Positions 7,416-14,511 of a stretch of DNA of 19,449 bases are shown piece by piece. The translations under genes were made by a program, and so were the position numbers. The notes beneath the pieces were generated by a model. It worked only from the letters and a program-made list of their open reading frames with translations. It did no database searches and was not told the DNA's origin. Within the stretch, counting starts at the first letter, position 1. Each line of letters begins with the position of its first letter. The DNA lies in NCBI GenBank assembly GCA_902470835.1, contig CABRHR010000031.1:1-19449 (forward strand). Direction: 5' to 3'. The stretch comes from an uncultured Collinsella sp. Lineage in GTDB: Bacteria > Actinomycetota > Coriobacteriia > Coriobacteriales > Coriobacteriaceae.

Positions 7416-8233
7416 TACACAATCTCCGGCTCTAGTCTGTTGCGGTAGAACCATTCGTAGTCAATACCGAAGACCTGCGGCTTTACTTTGCAGAAGTGCT
7501 CCCAGTAGGCACCGTAGCGTTGCTTGAGATAGGCCTTAAACAGCCGATTGATTTTGGCTTGGCTGTTCTCGGCAAGACACTCTTGAATGATGGCGGGCTT
7601 TGACGTGCCCCTGCCGTCGATGCCGAAGGTCTCGCAGAGGGCGCGCTTGGGCATGACCGCGAGCTGCTTTTCGGAGTCCAGGTTGGTGCTTTTGATGGCT
7701 TTGCGCTGTGCCTTGAAGTGATAGGAGCCGTCCCTTGCGTCCTGGCTGTAGGAGTAAATCCCACAGGCCTCGGGGACGTAGCTTGGCAGTTCTTGCCAAC
7801 GCTTGTCGGACGTCACGACGTAGACGGTCTCGAACACGTCGAAGTAGTCGCTCAACTGGCCCTCGAGACGATCGAACGTGTCGAGGTCGGTCTTGATCTC
7901 GTAGGCGGCGCTGTGGCCGTTGACCTTACACATGTCCACGCGGCTGTTGCCGATGGGAAGCTCGAAGATGGAGATGTTCGCGGGGTTCAGCGGAAAGAGG
8001 ACCCTATCGATGAAATTGGCCTTGATGGTGGCTTCGTTCGGGTAATAACCCATCACCAAGTCGTTGATGGTCCTTCGGGCCGCGTATTTGGAGTCGAGCG
8101 CGGGGGCGAAGTCGCCGAGGACGTCTTGGATGATGGAGATGAGCTTGGATTCGGAGAGAACAGTCGAGTATGAATCGTAGAGCCGCTTTGCAGTCTCCCT
8201 CAACTCTATGTCATCAAGTAGCATGGTCTCCAT
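7412..8233 (-). CDS. sce7726-family PD-(D/E)XK nuclease-like protein
   Basis: A 273-aa protein of the sce7726 family. The core carries a restriction-endonuclease-like signature: Glu67 in NEATIK, Asp100 in GNSRVD, and Glu112-x-Lys114 in YEIKTD, followed by DTFDRLEGQLSDYFDVFETV, the strand-helix arrangement typical of this family. The predicted activity is nucleic acid cleavage in the cytoplasm, inferred only from the motif. Start: ATG at 8233, with GGAGGTAACG directly upstream, is preferred over the ATG at 8260, which has no ribosome binding site. It converges on the sce7725-like gene and the two stop codons share TCTAG. Its 5' flank reaches the right half of the split palindromic element at 8304-8312. 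Confidence 0.75.
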   Translation of the reverse strand: METMLLDDIELRETAKRLYDSYSTVLSESKLISIIQDVLGDFAPALDSKYAARRTINDLVMGYYPNEATIKANFIDRVLFPLNPANISIFELPIGNSRVDMCKVNGHSAAYEIKTDLDTFDRLEGQLSDYFDVFETVYVVTSDKRWQELPSYVPEACGIYSYSQDARDGSYHFKAQRKAIKSTNLDSEKQLAVMPKRALCETFGIDGRGTSKPAIIQECLAENSQAKINRLFKAYLKQRYGAYWEHFCKVKPQVFGIDYEWFYRNRLEPEIVY

Positions 8234-8250
8234 CGTTACCTCCGATGGGA

Positions 8251-8260
8251 ATTTTACCAT
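8251..8260 (-). promoter_or_regulatory. Extended -10 promoter of the sce7726 gene
   Basis: On the minus strand TGGTAAAAT forms an extended -10 element (TG-N-TAAAAT), about 17 nt before the chosen ATG. No good -35 box is seen, which extended -10 promoters tolerate. The leader would be very short. Confidence 0.35.
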
Positions 8261-8285
8261 GATGGCCCAAAAACGCTTCTTAAGT

Positions 8286-8323
8286 TCGGTGTGTGTAACC
8301 CAGTGGGACGTATTTCATCGGGC
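8286..8323. repeat. Right half of palindromic intergenic element (copy B)
   Basis: GTGTG...AGTGGGACGTATTTCATCGG matches the right part of the element at 16301-16344 (GTGTG, AGTGGGACGT, CATCGG in the same order). The left arm CGTCCC is absent here but present at 4551-4556. TGGGACGTA (8304-8312) is the exact reverse complement of TACGTCCCA at 4549-4557. Confidence 0.5.
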
Positions 8324-8442
8324 ACTGCCGCCTTGCGGCTCCGATGCGCGGTTGACTTTTTGACGCCCGCCTAGGCTGCTCTTGATGAGTAACCAGGCGG
8401 GCATCTTGTTGTGCTTGCCGTACGAGCGGAAAGGCGGTTCTC

Positions 8443-8898
8443 GTGAAGGAGGGCTCGAATGGCGGGCAAGCGGACGAGGCGCAGCAGCAAGAGGCGGGCT
8501 CGGAAGACGCGCAGGAGCAAGGGGAAGTGACGGCCCTGGGCGGAGCCGGCGACGACTACCAGGCGATGCTTGCGAAGCGGGACGAGCGGATCGCGGAGTT
8601 TGAGGCACAGGTGGCCGATGCCTCCGCTTCCAAGGAGGCTGCCGAGGCGCTTCGCGGTGAGATCGAGGCGGTGAAGACCGCCGCTACGGACGAGCGCGTG
8701 GAGTACGAGCTGCGCCTCGTGGGCGCTCGCAGCGTAACGGCGGCCAAGGCTCTGCTCGCGGATCACGGCGGCGACGTGGTGGCGCTCAAGGTGTCGCGCC
8801 ACGTGGGCGACGGCGTGGAGAGCGGGCCAACGCAGGCGGCCCGCGCCGTGCTGGCGGAGCTTAGCGGCGCGGGGATCGCATTCTGCGGGGTGGCGTGA
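8443..8898 (+). pseudogene. Phage scaffold-like coiled-coil protein, probably decayed
   Basis: A 151-codon frame from a GTG start. Residues 1-35 are acidic and Gln/Gly-rich; 38-95 form a charged coiled coil (AKRDERIAEFEAQVADA, EALRGEIEAVKTAA); about 93-115 read LVGARSVTAAKALLADHGGDVVALK. This order of disordered start, coiled coil and AKALL...DV.ALK resembles phage scaffolding proteins of the GP20 type. After residue 115 the sequence departs from the expected acidic/aromatic end, which suggests a frameshift or fusion. A weak AAAGG lies 12 nt before the start. No capsid gene follows, so if phage-derived this is a remnant. The assignment rests on pattern resemblance only. Confidence 0.4.
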
Positions 8899-8914
8899 TG
8901 CCGGGGCGGCGCCG

Positions 8915-9019
8915 ATGCGGCGGTCGCTTCTGCCGGACGCGATGAGCGTGCGGGTGCCGTTGTGGAGGACGGGTTCATACGGCTCGGCGCGGGTCGTAAG
9001 GCGCGTGCGTCCCATGTAA
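8915..9019 (+). pseudogene. Possible phage minor-capsid N-terminal fragment
   Basis: A 34-codon frame reading MRRSLLPDAMSVRVPLW and then RTGSYGSARVVRRVRPM before a stop. The LLP...SVRVP start followed by a G.YG.ARVV..VR strand resembles the opening of phage minor capsid or head-completion proteins. It sits 17 nt after the scaffold-like frame, a plausible order for a phage head gene cluster with a deletion. Too short to be sure. Confidence 0.25.
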
Positions 9020-9189
9020 TGGGGGAAACCGCAGCCAGCGATGCTTGGTGTGTGGCGGATATGCGAGGGGGTGGCAGGCGGAAAGGGAGCTTATTCACTT
9101 TCCCAAACCGCTCTGGTCATTTGAACGAGGCGCGATCTCTTTGAGCTTCTTGGGAGTCGGGGGCGCAGGTTCAGTGCGACAGGGCTGAT

Positions 9190-9432
9190 ATGTGCTCACG
9201 TTCCGCGCAAAGTTGCCGGATTGTCGATATGAGGAGAATGCCAGACGGGCTTATCGAGGAAACCGGCCTGCTATACGTCGGCGTCACTCGCGCTCGAAAG
9301 GCGGTATATGCCTCCGCCTCGATGCAACGCAGGACAAAGTTGGGGGACTATCAGGCCACCTGTCCCTCTTGTCTAATGTCTATTCCGGGTATTGCGCCTG
9401 TGGGCTGGGCGGTGATGGATACGGAGAGCTGA
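9190..9432 (+). pseudogene. C-terminal remnant of a UvrD/PcrA-type helicase
   Basis: An 80-codon frame containing LIEETGLLYVGVTRARKAVY, the motif VI region of superfamily 1 UvrD/PcrA/Rep helicases (consensus EERRLLYVGxTRAR). After it comes QRRTKLGDYQATCPSCLMSI, which aligns in order with the RR..G....PS.F..EIP segment at the end of these helicases. The rest of the roughly 700-aa protein, including Walker motifs, is absent, so this is a fragment. It could derive from a core repair helicase or from a defence-system helicase such as that of Gabija; the fragment is too short to decide. Confidence 0.55.
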
Positions 9433-9565
9433 CTTCTGGTGCTACGAGACGTGTCCGCTATGGCCGTATGGCCGTGAGAGCCGATCGGCCGCCCTGTCCA
9501 TGACCTCGCTGAGCATGGCCAGACCGTTCTTCAGCTCGCTCTGCTTGGAGAAGTAGTCCCTGTGC

Positions 9566-9619
9566 GCCATGAATCGTCTGCGCAGGGCTCGGAGCTGCCC
9601 GGCGCAGACGATTCATGGC
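9566..9619. repeat. Perfect 18-bp inverted repeat
   Basis: GCCATGAATCGTCTGCGC (9566-9583) and its exact reverse complement (9602-9619) are separated by 18 nt. The spacer adds a further GGGC/GCCC pairing after one mismatch, so the single strand would form a hairpin of about 22 bp. No T-tract follows on either strand, so it is not a typical terminator. It may mark an inverted duplication at a deletion join or a recombination site. Confidence 0.8.
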
Positions 9620-9678
9620 CGTTCCCCTGTTGTCGCGATGCCGGAATCTCCCATATCGGCTCCACAAGATAAGAAAAA

Positions 9679-9728
9679 TGCGGCTGAAGGTACAGGTACC
9701 CGCAGCCGCTAAAAGCCCTAGGGCTTTT
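9679..9728. terminator. Two adjacent hairpins, possible bidirectional terminator
   Basis: The first hairpin has arms GCGGCTG (9680-9686) and CAGCCGC (9703-9709); on the minus strand it is followed by ATTTTTCTT. The second is the perfect 18-bp palindrome AAAAGCCCTAGGGCTTTT (9711-9728), which ends in TTTT on both strands. No intact gene ends here now, which fits loss of the genes it once served. Confidence 0.45.
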
Positions 9729-9882
9729 CACAATGATTGAAGTATGCCCGATTGAGGCGGACGGGGGAAGCGCTTGGAAAGCGCGGACCATCCATCAGAG
9801 GAGTTCGGATGAAGTTGATATTCATGGCGGCCGACGGGAATCCAAGGCGCGCCATGCTTCTTATGTGCAGCAAAGGCATTGC

Positions 9883-9891
9883 TGCTAAAAT
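9883..9891 (+). promoter_or_regulatory. Extended -10 promoter candidate for ftsEX
   Basis: TGCTAAAAT is an extended -10 element (TG-N-TAAAAT). Transcription would begin near 9898, about 40 nt before the ftsE start. No clear -35 box is seen. Confidence 0.4.
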
Positions 9892-9936
9892 ACAAAGCGC
9901 TCATGTAGTTTAAACGCACGACGATAAGGAGCACCA

Positions 9937-11157
9937 GTGGGTAACCACTTCCGTACCTCCGGTGCGGGCGATGATGCCCCCAAGACGCAGCCAGGCGTCC
10001 AGGGCAGTCGTTTCGCCACTCCGGATTCAGAGGGCCAGCATGTCGATCAGGCCCCCGTTCAGCCGGCAGATCAGGCACAGCCGGCATCCGATCCCTTTGC
10101 CTACAATCCCACCAGCGATGTCGCGCTTTCCGGCACGGCGGGTTTTGAGCCCGTCCAGACCGTAACCGCTCGCGTGGAGCAGCCTCAGGCTGGTGCCGCC
10201 GCGCCGCAGCCTACTATGGCCGGCATTCCCGACCCCATGGCTCCTGCGACGCCGGTTCCTCAGCCTGCGCAGTCCGGTCTCTTTGCCGCTATTCCCGACC
10301 CCACGCAGCCTGCTGCCCCGGTGGTCGAGAGCGATCAGGCAGCCGAGGTCGCAAGCCTCGATAGCGCGCTCAACAATCCCGATTTTACGTCGGTGTTTGC
10401 GCCCATCGATCCGCAGGCCAGCCGCAAAAAGATGGCCAAGCAGGCCGGTGTCGAGCCCGTCATCCTTATGGAGCATGTCACCAAGATCTATCCGGCACAG
10501 CCCAACAAGCCCGCGCTCGACGACATTAACATCGAGATCTATCCGGGTGAGTTCGTCTTCTTGGTCGGTCATTCCGGCTCGGGTAAGACCACGCTGCTGT
10601 CGACGCTCAACCGCGACGTCAAACCGACGAGCGGCCGTATTTTGGTTGCCGGTCAGGACCTCATGAAGATCAAGAACCGCAAGGTTCCGTTCCTGCGCCG
10701 TCAGATTGGCGCCGTGTTCCAGGACTTTAAGCTTCTGCCGCAAAAGACCGCCTACGAAAACGTGGCATTTGCCCTGCAGTGCATCGGCAAGCCCAAGGGT
10801 GTCATTCGCAGCCAGGTGCCCGAGGTCCTGCGTCTGGTCGGTCTGGCCGATCAGATGGACTCCCTGCCCGACCAGCTTTCGGGTGGCGAGCAGCAGCGCG
10901 TCGCCGTCGCTCGCGCCATGGTCAACCGCCCGCCGCTGCTGATCTGCGACGAGCCCACGGGCAACCTCGACCCGGCGATTTCGCTGGGCATCATGAAGCT
11001 GCTCGAGCGTATTAACCGCACCGGCACGACCGTGATCGTGGCTACGCACGACCGCGAGATGGTCGATAGCATGCACCGTCGCGTGATCGCCCTCGAGGGC
11101 GGCCACGTTATCCGCGACCAGGAGAGGGGAGGTTACGGCAACTATGGCACCAACTAA
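9937..11157 (+). CDS. ftsE: Cell division ATP-binding protein FtsE with long N-terminal extension
   Basis: A 406-aa ATPase of the FtsEX complex, which sits at the division septum and controls peptidoglycan hydrolases through its membrane partner. The FtsE domain runs from about residue 173 to the end, roughly 234 aa, the usual family size. It carries Walker A GHSGSGKT (211-218), Q262, signature LSGGEQQR (314-321), Walker B LLICDEP (334-340) and H371. The first 172 residues are an unusual Pro/Ala/Gln/Asp-rich, probably disordered extension with repeated IPDP...P motifs (97-100 and 119-122). The GTG at 9937 has AAGGAG 6 nt upstream. No better start lies near residue 170, and the extension keeps the codon bias of the gene, so it looks genuinely translated. 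The stop overlaps the ftsX start by 14 nt. Confidence 0.95.
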   Translation: MGNHFRTSGAGDDAPKTQPGVQGSRFATPDSEGQHVDQAPVQPADQAQPASDPFAYNPTSDVALSGTAGFEPVQTVTARVEQPQAGAAAPQPTMAGIPDPMAPATPVPQPAQSGLFAAIPDPTQPAAPVVESDQAAEVASLDSALNNPDFTSVFAPIDPQASRKKMAKQAGVEPVILMEHVTKIYPAQPNKPALDDINIEIYPGEFVFLVGHSGSGKTTLLSTLNRDVKPTSGRILVAGQDLMKIKNRKVPFLRRQIGAVFQDFKLLPQKTAYENVAFALQCIGKPKGVIRSQVPEVLRLVGLADQMDSLPDQLSGGEQQRVAVARAMVNRPPLLICDEPTGNLDPAISLGIMKLLERINRTGTTVIVATHDREMVDSMHRRVIALEGGHVIRDQERGGYGNYGTN

Positions 11158-12064
11158 CGTGGGCTACTCCTTCAAGGAGGCAATCAGCCACTTCTTCCGT
11201 AACTGGACCACCTCGCTCGGCGCCGTCATCACGATTTTCCTTTCGCTGTTTATCATCGGCCTGTTCATCATGGGCTCCGCGATGCTGAACTCCGTGATCG
11301 GCACCGTCGAGGATCAGGTTGTCATCAACGCGTTCATCAGTGATGACGCCGATCAGGCCGATGTTCAGGCTTTTGAGGCCGAGCTCAAGACGTGGAGCAA
11401 CGTCAAGTCCGTGACCTACAAGGACAAGGACGACGCGCTGGCCGAGTATACGAGCAAGATGTCGGGCAATGCCGACGCCACCATGAGCGCGCTCGATGGC
11501 CAGAATCCGCTGCCGGCTTCGTTTGCAATTGAGATGGACGATCCGTCCAAGGTCGAGAGCACGGCGGAGAAGCTCAAGAAGGACGCCGATTTCCAGAAGA
11601 TCGCAGATGATGGCGACGTCAACGCGAGCGTGCTGTACGGCCAGGAGGAAGTGAGCCGCCTGTTCCAGGTGACTAACTACATCCGCATTGCTGCCGTGGT
11701 ACTCGTCGGCCTGCTGACCTTTATCGCGTTCATCTTTATCAACAACACGATTCGCCTGTCCATCACGGCGCGTCGTCGCGAGATCGCGATCATGCGTCTG
11801 GTCGGCGCCAGCAACGGCTTCATTCGCGGCCCGTTTATCACCGAGGGTGTGCTGCAGGCCATTTTGGGCTCGCTGCTTTCCATCGGCGTGCTGGAGCTGC
11901 TGCGCAACCTGATGATTCCGCGTCTGCAGGAGAGTATCGGCTGGATGTCGTTTGCCCTGCCGATGCAGTACTACCTGGTGACCTATGCGGCGCTGATTTT
12001 GGTCGGCGTGATTATCGGTCTCTTTGGTTCTGCCATCGCCATGCGCCGCTACCTGCGCGTGTAG
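11144..12064 (+). CDS. ftsX: Cell division permease-like protein FtsX
   Basis: A 306-aa membrane protein, partner of FtsE. It has the FtsX layout: a short cytoplasmic start, TM1 at about 25-48, a large extracytoplasmic domain at 50-178, then TM2 (181-203), TM3 (233-254) and TM4 (280-300). The cytoplasmic segment SITARRREIAIMRLVGASNG, next to TM2, is the conserved FtsX/MacB coupling region that contacts the ATPase. The outer domain is thought to bind and activate a wall hydrolase; no such hydrolase is encoded next to it here. The ATG at 11144 lies inside the end of ftsE with GGGGAGG upstream, indicating translational coupling. A terminator follows 25 nt after the stop. Confidence 0.95.
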   Translation: MAPTNVGYSFKEAISHFFRNWTTSLGAVITIFLSLFIIGLFIMGSAMLNSVIGTVEDQVVINAFISDDADQADVQAFEAELKTWSNVKSVTYKDKDDALAEYTSKMSGNADATMSALDGQNPLPASFAIEMDDPSKVESTAEKLKKDADFQKIADDGDVNASVLYGQEEVSRLFQVTNYIRIAAVVLVGLLTFIAFIFINNTIRLSITARRREIAIMRLVGASNGFIRGPFITEGVLQAILGSLLSIGVLELLRNLMIPRLQESIGWMSFALPMQYYLVTYAALILVGVIIGLFGSAIAMRRYLRV

Positions 12065-12089
12065 GCATGTCTGGAATTCATTCCTTCCA

Positions 12090-12122
12090 ACGGGTCGTCT
12101 CTTATGGGGCGGCCCGTTTTTT
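12090..12122 (+). terminator. Rho-independent terminator after ftsX
   Basis: Stem ACGGGTCG (12090-12097) with CGGCCCGT (12110-12117), including one G-T pair, a 12-nt loop, and a run of six T at 12117-12122. Confidence 0.9.
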
Positions 12123-12199
12123 GATTCCTGTGCGACGGCAGGATCGCGGATCATTTGGGTAGACTCTTTGGAGTCCGCAACCGATAGTAAGGAGGCGCC

Positions 12200-14335
12200 A
12201 TGGGGCGCAACAACAAGCATAAGCGCGGTGCCCGCAACAAGCGTGGACCGGTGCGTAGCGAGCGCCGCTCGAGTCTGACCGGACGCGTGCAGCTCCATGA
12301 GCACAGTGCCTATGTCATAACCGAGAACGGCGACTACAAGGTTATGGGTCGCGGTAAGCGCGAGATTATGGACGGCGATACCGTTGCCGTGAGCATTAAG
12401 AACAGCCCGCATGGTGGGCGTCGTGCCGTGATTGAGGGGGTCGTCGAGCGCGCTGCCATCAGTGTGGTGGGCACGTACCAGACGGCCGGTCCGCTCGGCG
12501 TGATCGAGCCACTCGATTCGCGCCTCAAGGCCGATTTCTTCATTTTGCCCGAGGACACCTCGGCCGAGCGTCTGGGCGTTCATCCCGGTGACGCTGTGGT
12601 CGCACGTATTCTTACCTATCCGACGCGCCTGGAATCGGGCACCGTGACCATTGAGCGCCGCATTGGCGGCGATGACGCGCCCGACCTGGGTGTTCAGTAT
12701 GTAATGGCGCGTTATGGCTATACCGATAGCTATCCCGAGGCAGCACTGGCCGAGGCCGAGGGGCTGTCGCTCGATGTGGCCGCGGCGCTCAAAGATCCGC
12801 TTCGACGCGATCTGCGCGACCGCTTTGTCATCACGATCGACCCGGTCGACGCGCGCGACTTTGACGATGCCATTTCGCTGGAGCGCACGCCCGAGGGTGG
12901 CTACAAGCTGGGTGTGCATATCGCCGACGTTTCACACTATGTGGCTTGGGACGGGCATATCGATCTTGAGGCTCGCCATCGTACGACATCGGTGTATCTG
13001 GCCGATCGTGTGCTTCCCATGCTGCCCGAACGCCTGTCCAATGACCTGTGCTCTCTTCGCCCTGACGAGGACCGTCTTGCGTTTACCGTCGATATCGAGC
13101 TCGATGCGCAGGGTCGCGTGCGGCATTACGATCCGTACCCCAGCGTGATTCGCTCGCGTGTGCGTATGGACTATGACGGCGCCGAGGCGCTGCTGGTGCG
13201 TGCCGGCGCGGTTGAGTATTCGGTGCTGGAGGGTGCAGCCGAGGATGTTGCGGCTGCCGAGACCTCGCGCGAGGAAGCGCTTGAGCGCGGTCTTGCGTGC
13301 GAGGAGGCCGCCCGCGGCTACAACATCGACCTCGACGATTTCCTTGTCGCCGCTAACGAACTCGCCGAACTTCGCCGTCGTATTCGTCGCGCCCGCGGCT
13401 CAGTCGATTTTGACACAGCCGAGATTCGCGCTCTATTGGATGAGGACGGAGTACCCGTGCAGATTGTGGCGCGTGAACGTTCGTGTGCCACGTCGCTTAT
13501 CGAGGAAGCTATGCTGCTCGCCAACGAGTGCGTTGCAGAGTGGCTGGCAGACCGTGATATCGAGGCCTGCTATCGCGTGCATGAGGATCCGAGCCCCGAT
13601 AGTCTGCACGGTGCTGCCGTTGCGCTGGCGCAGCTAGGCATCATCGACGATCGCCGTGCTGCCGGTATTGCCCTGGGGAGCCCCGATGAGCTGCAGGCTG
13701 CAGTTGATGCTGCCGCCGGTACGGCCAACGCACCGCTCGTTAACACGCTGCTTCTGCGCAGCATGCAGCGCGCGCTGTACAAGCCGCGCAACGAGGGCCA
13801 CTTTGCGCTCGCCGCGCCGTGCTACTGTCACTTTACGAGTCCCATCCGTCGCTACCCCGATCTGGTGGTGCACCGCGTGCTCAAACTGCAGTTGGCCTAT
13901 GAGCAGTTCGGCGGCAAGGACGCCTTGGTCCGTACGCCGCGGCTGATCGGCAAGGGGCGCGAGTCGCTGCCGCGCATTCTGCCGCAGATCTGCCGCGCAT
14001 GTAGCGATGCCGAGCGCGCGGCAGATGCCGCCAGCCATGCGACGCAAAAGATCAAGATTGCCCAGTACTATGAGGACCGTCTGGGCGAGCGCTATGCCGG
14101 AACCGTCTCGTGGGTTAGCAGCATGGGCCTCTTTGTGCGCTTGGATCTAACGCAGGTCGAAGGCTTGGTTTCGATCAAGAGCCTGGGCAACGAGTGGTTC
14201 GAGTTCGACGAGGACGCGCTAACGCTCACGGGTGCCGACACGGGCACCCGTTACGAGCTGGGGCAGCGCGTGATCATCGAGGTCTCGCGCGTCAATACCA
14301 CGCGTGGGCACTTGGACTTTAAGCTTATCCATTAG
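12200..14335 (+). CDS. rnr: Ribonuclease R (RNB-family 3'-5' exoribonuclease)
   Basis: A 711-aa processive exonuclease that degrades structured RNA from the 3' end and removes non-stop mRNA during trans-translation. Domains in order: a basic N-terminus (residues 1-25, rich in Lys/Arg); cold-shock-like RNA-binding domains to about 190; the RNB catalytic domain, with the metal-binding motif DPVDARDFDD at 214-223, then VLPMLPERLSNDLCSLRP and, near the end, FTSPIRRYPDLVVHRVL; and an S1 domain at about 629-711 (GERYAGTVSWVSSMGLFVRL). Length fits RNase R rather than the shorter RNase II. ATG at 12200 has AAGGAGG 5 nt upstream. It sits between ftsX and smpB in this contig; SmpB and RNase R act together in ribosome rescue. 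Confidence 0.95.
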   Translation: MGRNNKHKRGARNKRGPVRSERRSSLTGRVQLHEHSAYVITENGDYKVMGRGKREIMDGDTVAVSIKNSPHGGRRAVIEGVVERAAISVVGTYQTAGPLGVIEPLDSRLKADFFILPEDTSAERLGVHPGDAVVARILTYPTRLESGTVTIERRIGGDDAPDLGVQYVMARYGYTDSYPEAALAEAEGLSLDVAAALKDPLRRDLRDRFVITIDPVDARDFDDAISLERTPEGGYKLGVHIADVSHYVAWDGHIDLEARHRTTSVYLADRVLPMLPERLSNDLCSLRPDEDRLAFTVDIELDAQGRVRHYDPYPSVIRSRVRMDYDGAEALLVRAGAVEYSVLEGAAEDVAAAETSREEALERGLACEEAARGYNIDLDDFLVAANELAELRRRIRRARGSVDFDTAEIRALLDEDGVPVQIVARERSCATSLIEEAMLLANECVAEWLADRDIEACYRVHEDPSPDSLHGAAVALAQLGIIDDRRAAGIALGSPDELQAAVDAAAGTANAPLVNTLLLRSMQRALYKPRNEGHFALAAPCYCHFTSPIRRYPDLVVHRVLKLQLAYEQFGGKDALVRTPRLIGKGRESLPRILPQICRACSDAERAADAASHATQKIKIAQYYEDRLGERYAGTVSWVSSMGLFVRLDLTQVEGLVSIKSLGNEWFEFDEDALTLTGADTGTRYELGQRVIIEVSRVNTTRGHLDFKLIH

Positions 14336-14362
14336 CCAAATCCCGACTGATGGTGGGGGAGC

Positions 14363-14390
14363 GGAGGGCGGTCTTTCGGGACCGCCCTTC
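14363..14390 (+). terminator. Terminator hairpin after rnr
   Basis: Stem AGGGCGGTC (14365-14373) with GACCGCCCT (14380-14388), extendable outward by two more pairs, and a 6-nt loop. The T-tract is weak (TTCGCATTT). It begins 28 nt after the rnr stop codon. Confidence 0.7.
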
Positions 14391-14467
14391 GCATTTGAAT
14401 CGTGACTACCTTGCCGTCTGCTCGGCCGCCCGCTTACCTGCTATTTGAGAGGTAAAACCTACCAAAA

Positions 14468-14493
14468 TAAACCTGTCCCTTTTGGCAGGTTTA
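14468..14493. repeat. Inverted repeat upstream of the recombinase gene
   Basis: TAAACCTG (14468-14475) and CAGGTTTA (14486-14493) are separated by 10 nt. A second short repeat, GGTAAAACC, lies at about 14451-14459. They sit 19 nt or more before the recombinase start. They could be the operator or recombination (res) site of this recombinase. Confidence 0.5.
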
Positions 14494-14511
14494 CAAGAAA
14501 GCGGGGATGAG

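Larger units (their letters stand above)
9433..9882. other. Gene-poor stretch between the remnants and ftsE
   Basis: No convincing gene. A 42-codon minus-strand frame (9442-9570), beginning MAHRDYFSKQSELKNGLAML, looks protein-like. However, its ATG lies in the arm of an inverted repeat and has no ribosome binding site, so it may be the start of a gene cut by a rearrangement. The stretch also holds the inverted repeat at 9566-9619 and two further hairpins at 9680-9728. Confidence 0.4.

Noticed and set aside
8233..8261. Upstream ATG at 8260 as start of the sce7726-like gene
   Set aside because: It lacks a ribosome binding site and overlaps the predicted -10 box; the ATG at 8233 has GGAGG at good spacing.
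8371..9015. 214-codon minus-strand frame over the scaffold-like region
   Set aside because: Arg/His/Leu-rich shadow with no recognisable motif; the plus-strand frame has a coherent coiled coil.
10027..11106. 359-codon minus-strand frame inside ftsE
   Set aside because: Antisense shadow of a gene with all ATPase motifs on the plus strand.
11108..12919. 603-codon minus-strand frame across ftsX and the start of rnr
   Set aside because: It is a shadow of high-GC codon bias: it overlaps two certain genes and a terminator, and its composition is rich in Arg, His and Gln with no family pattern.
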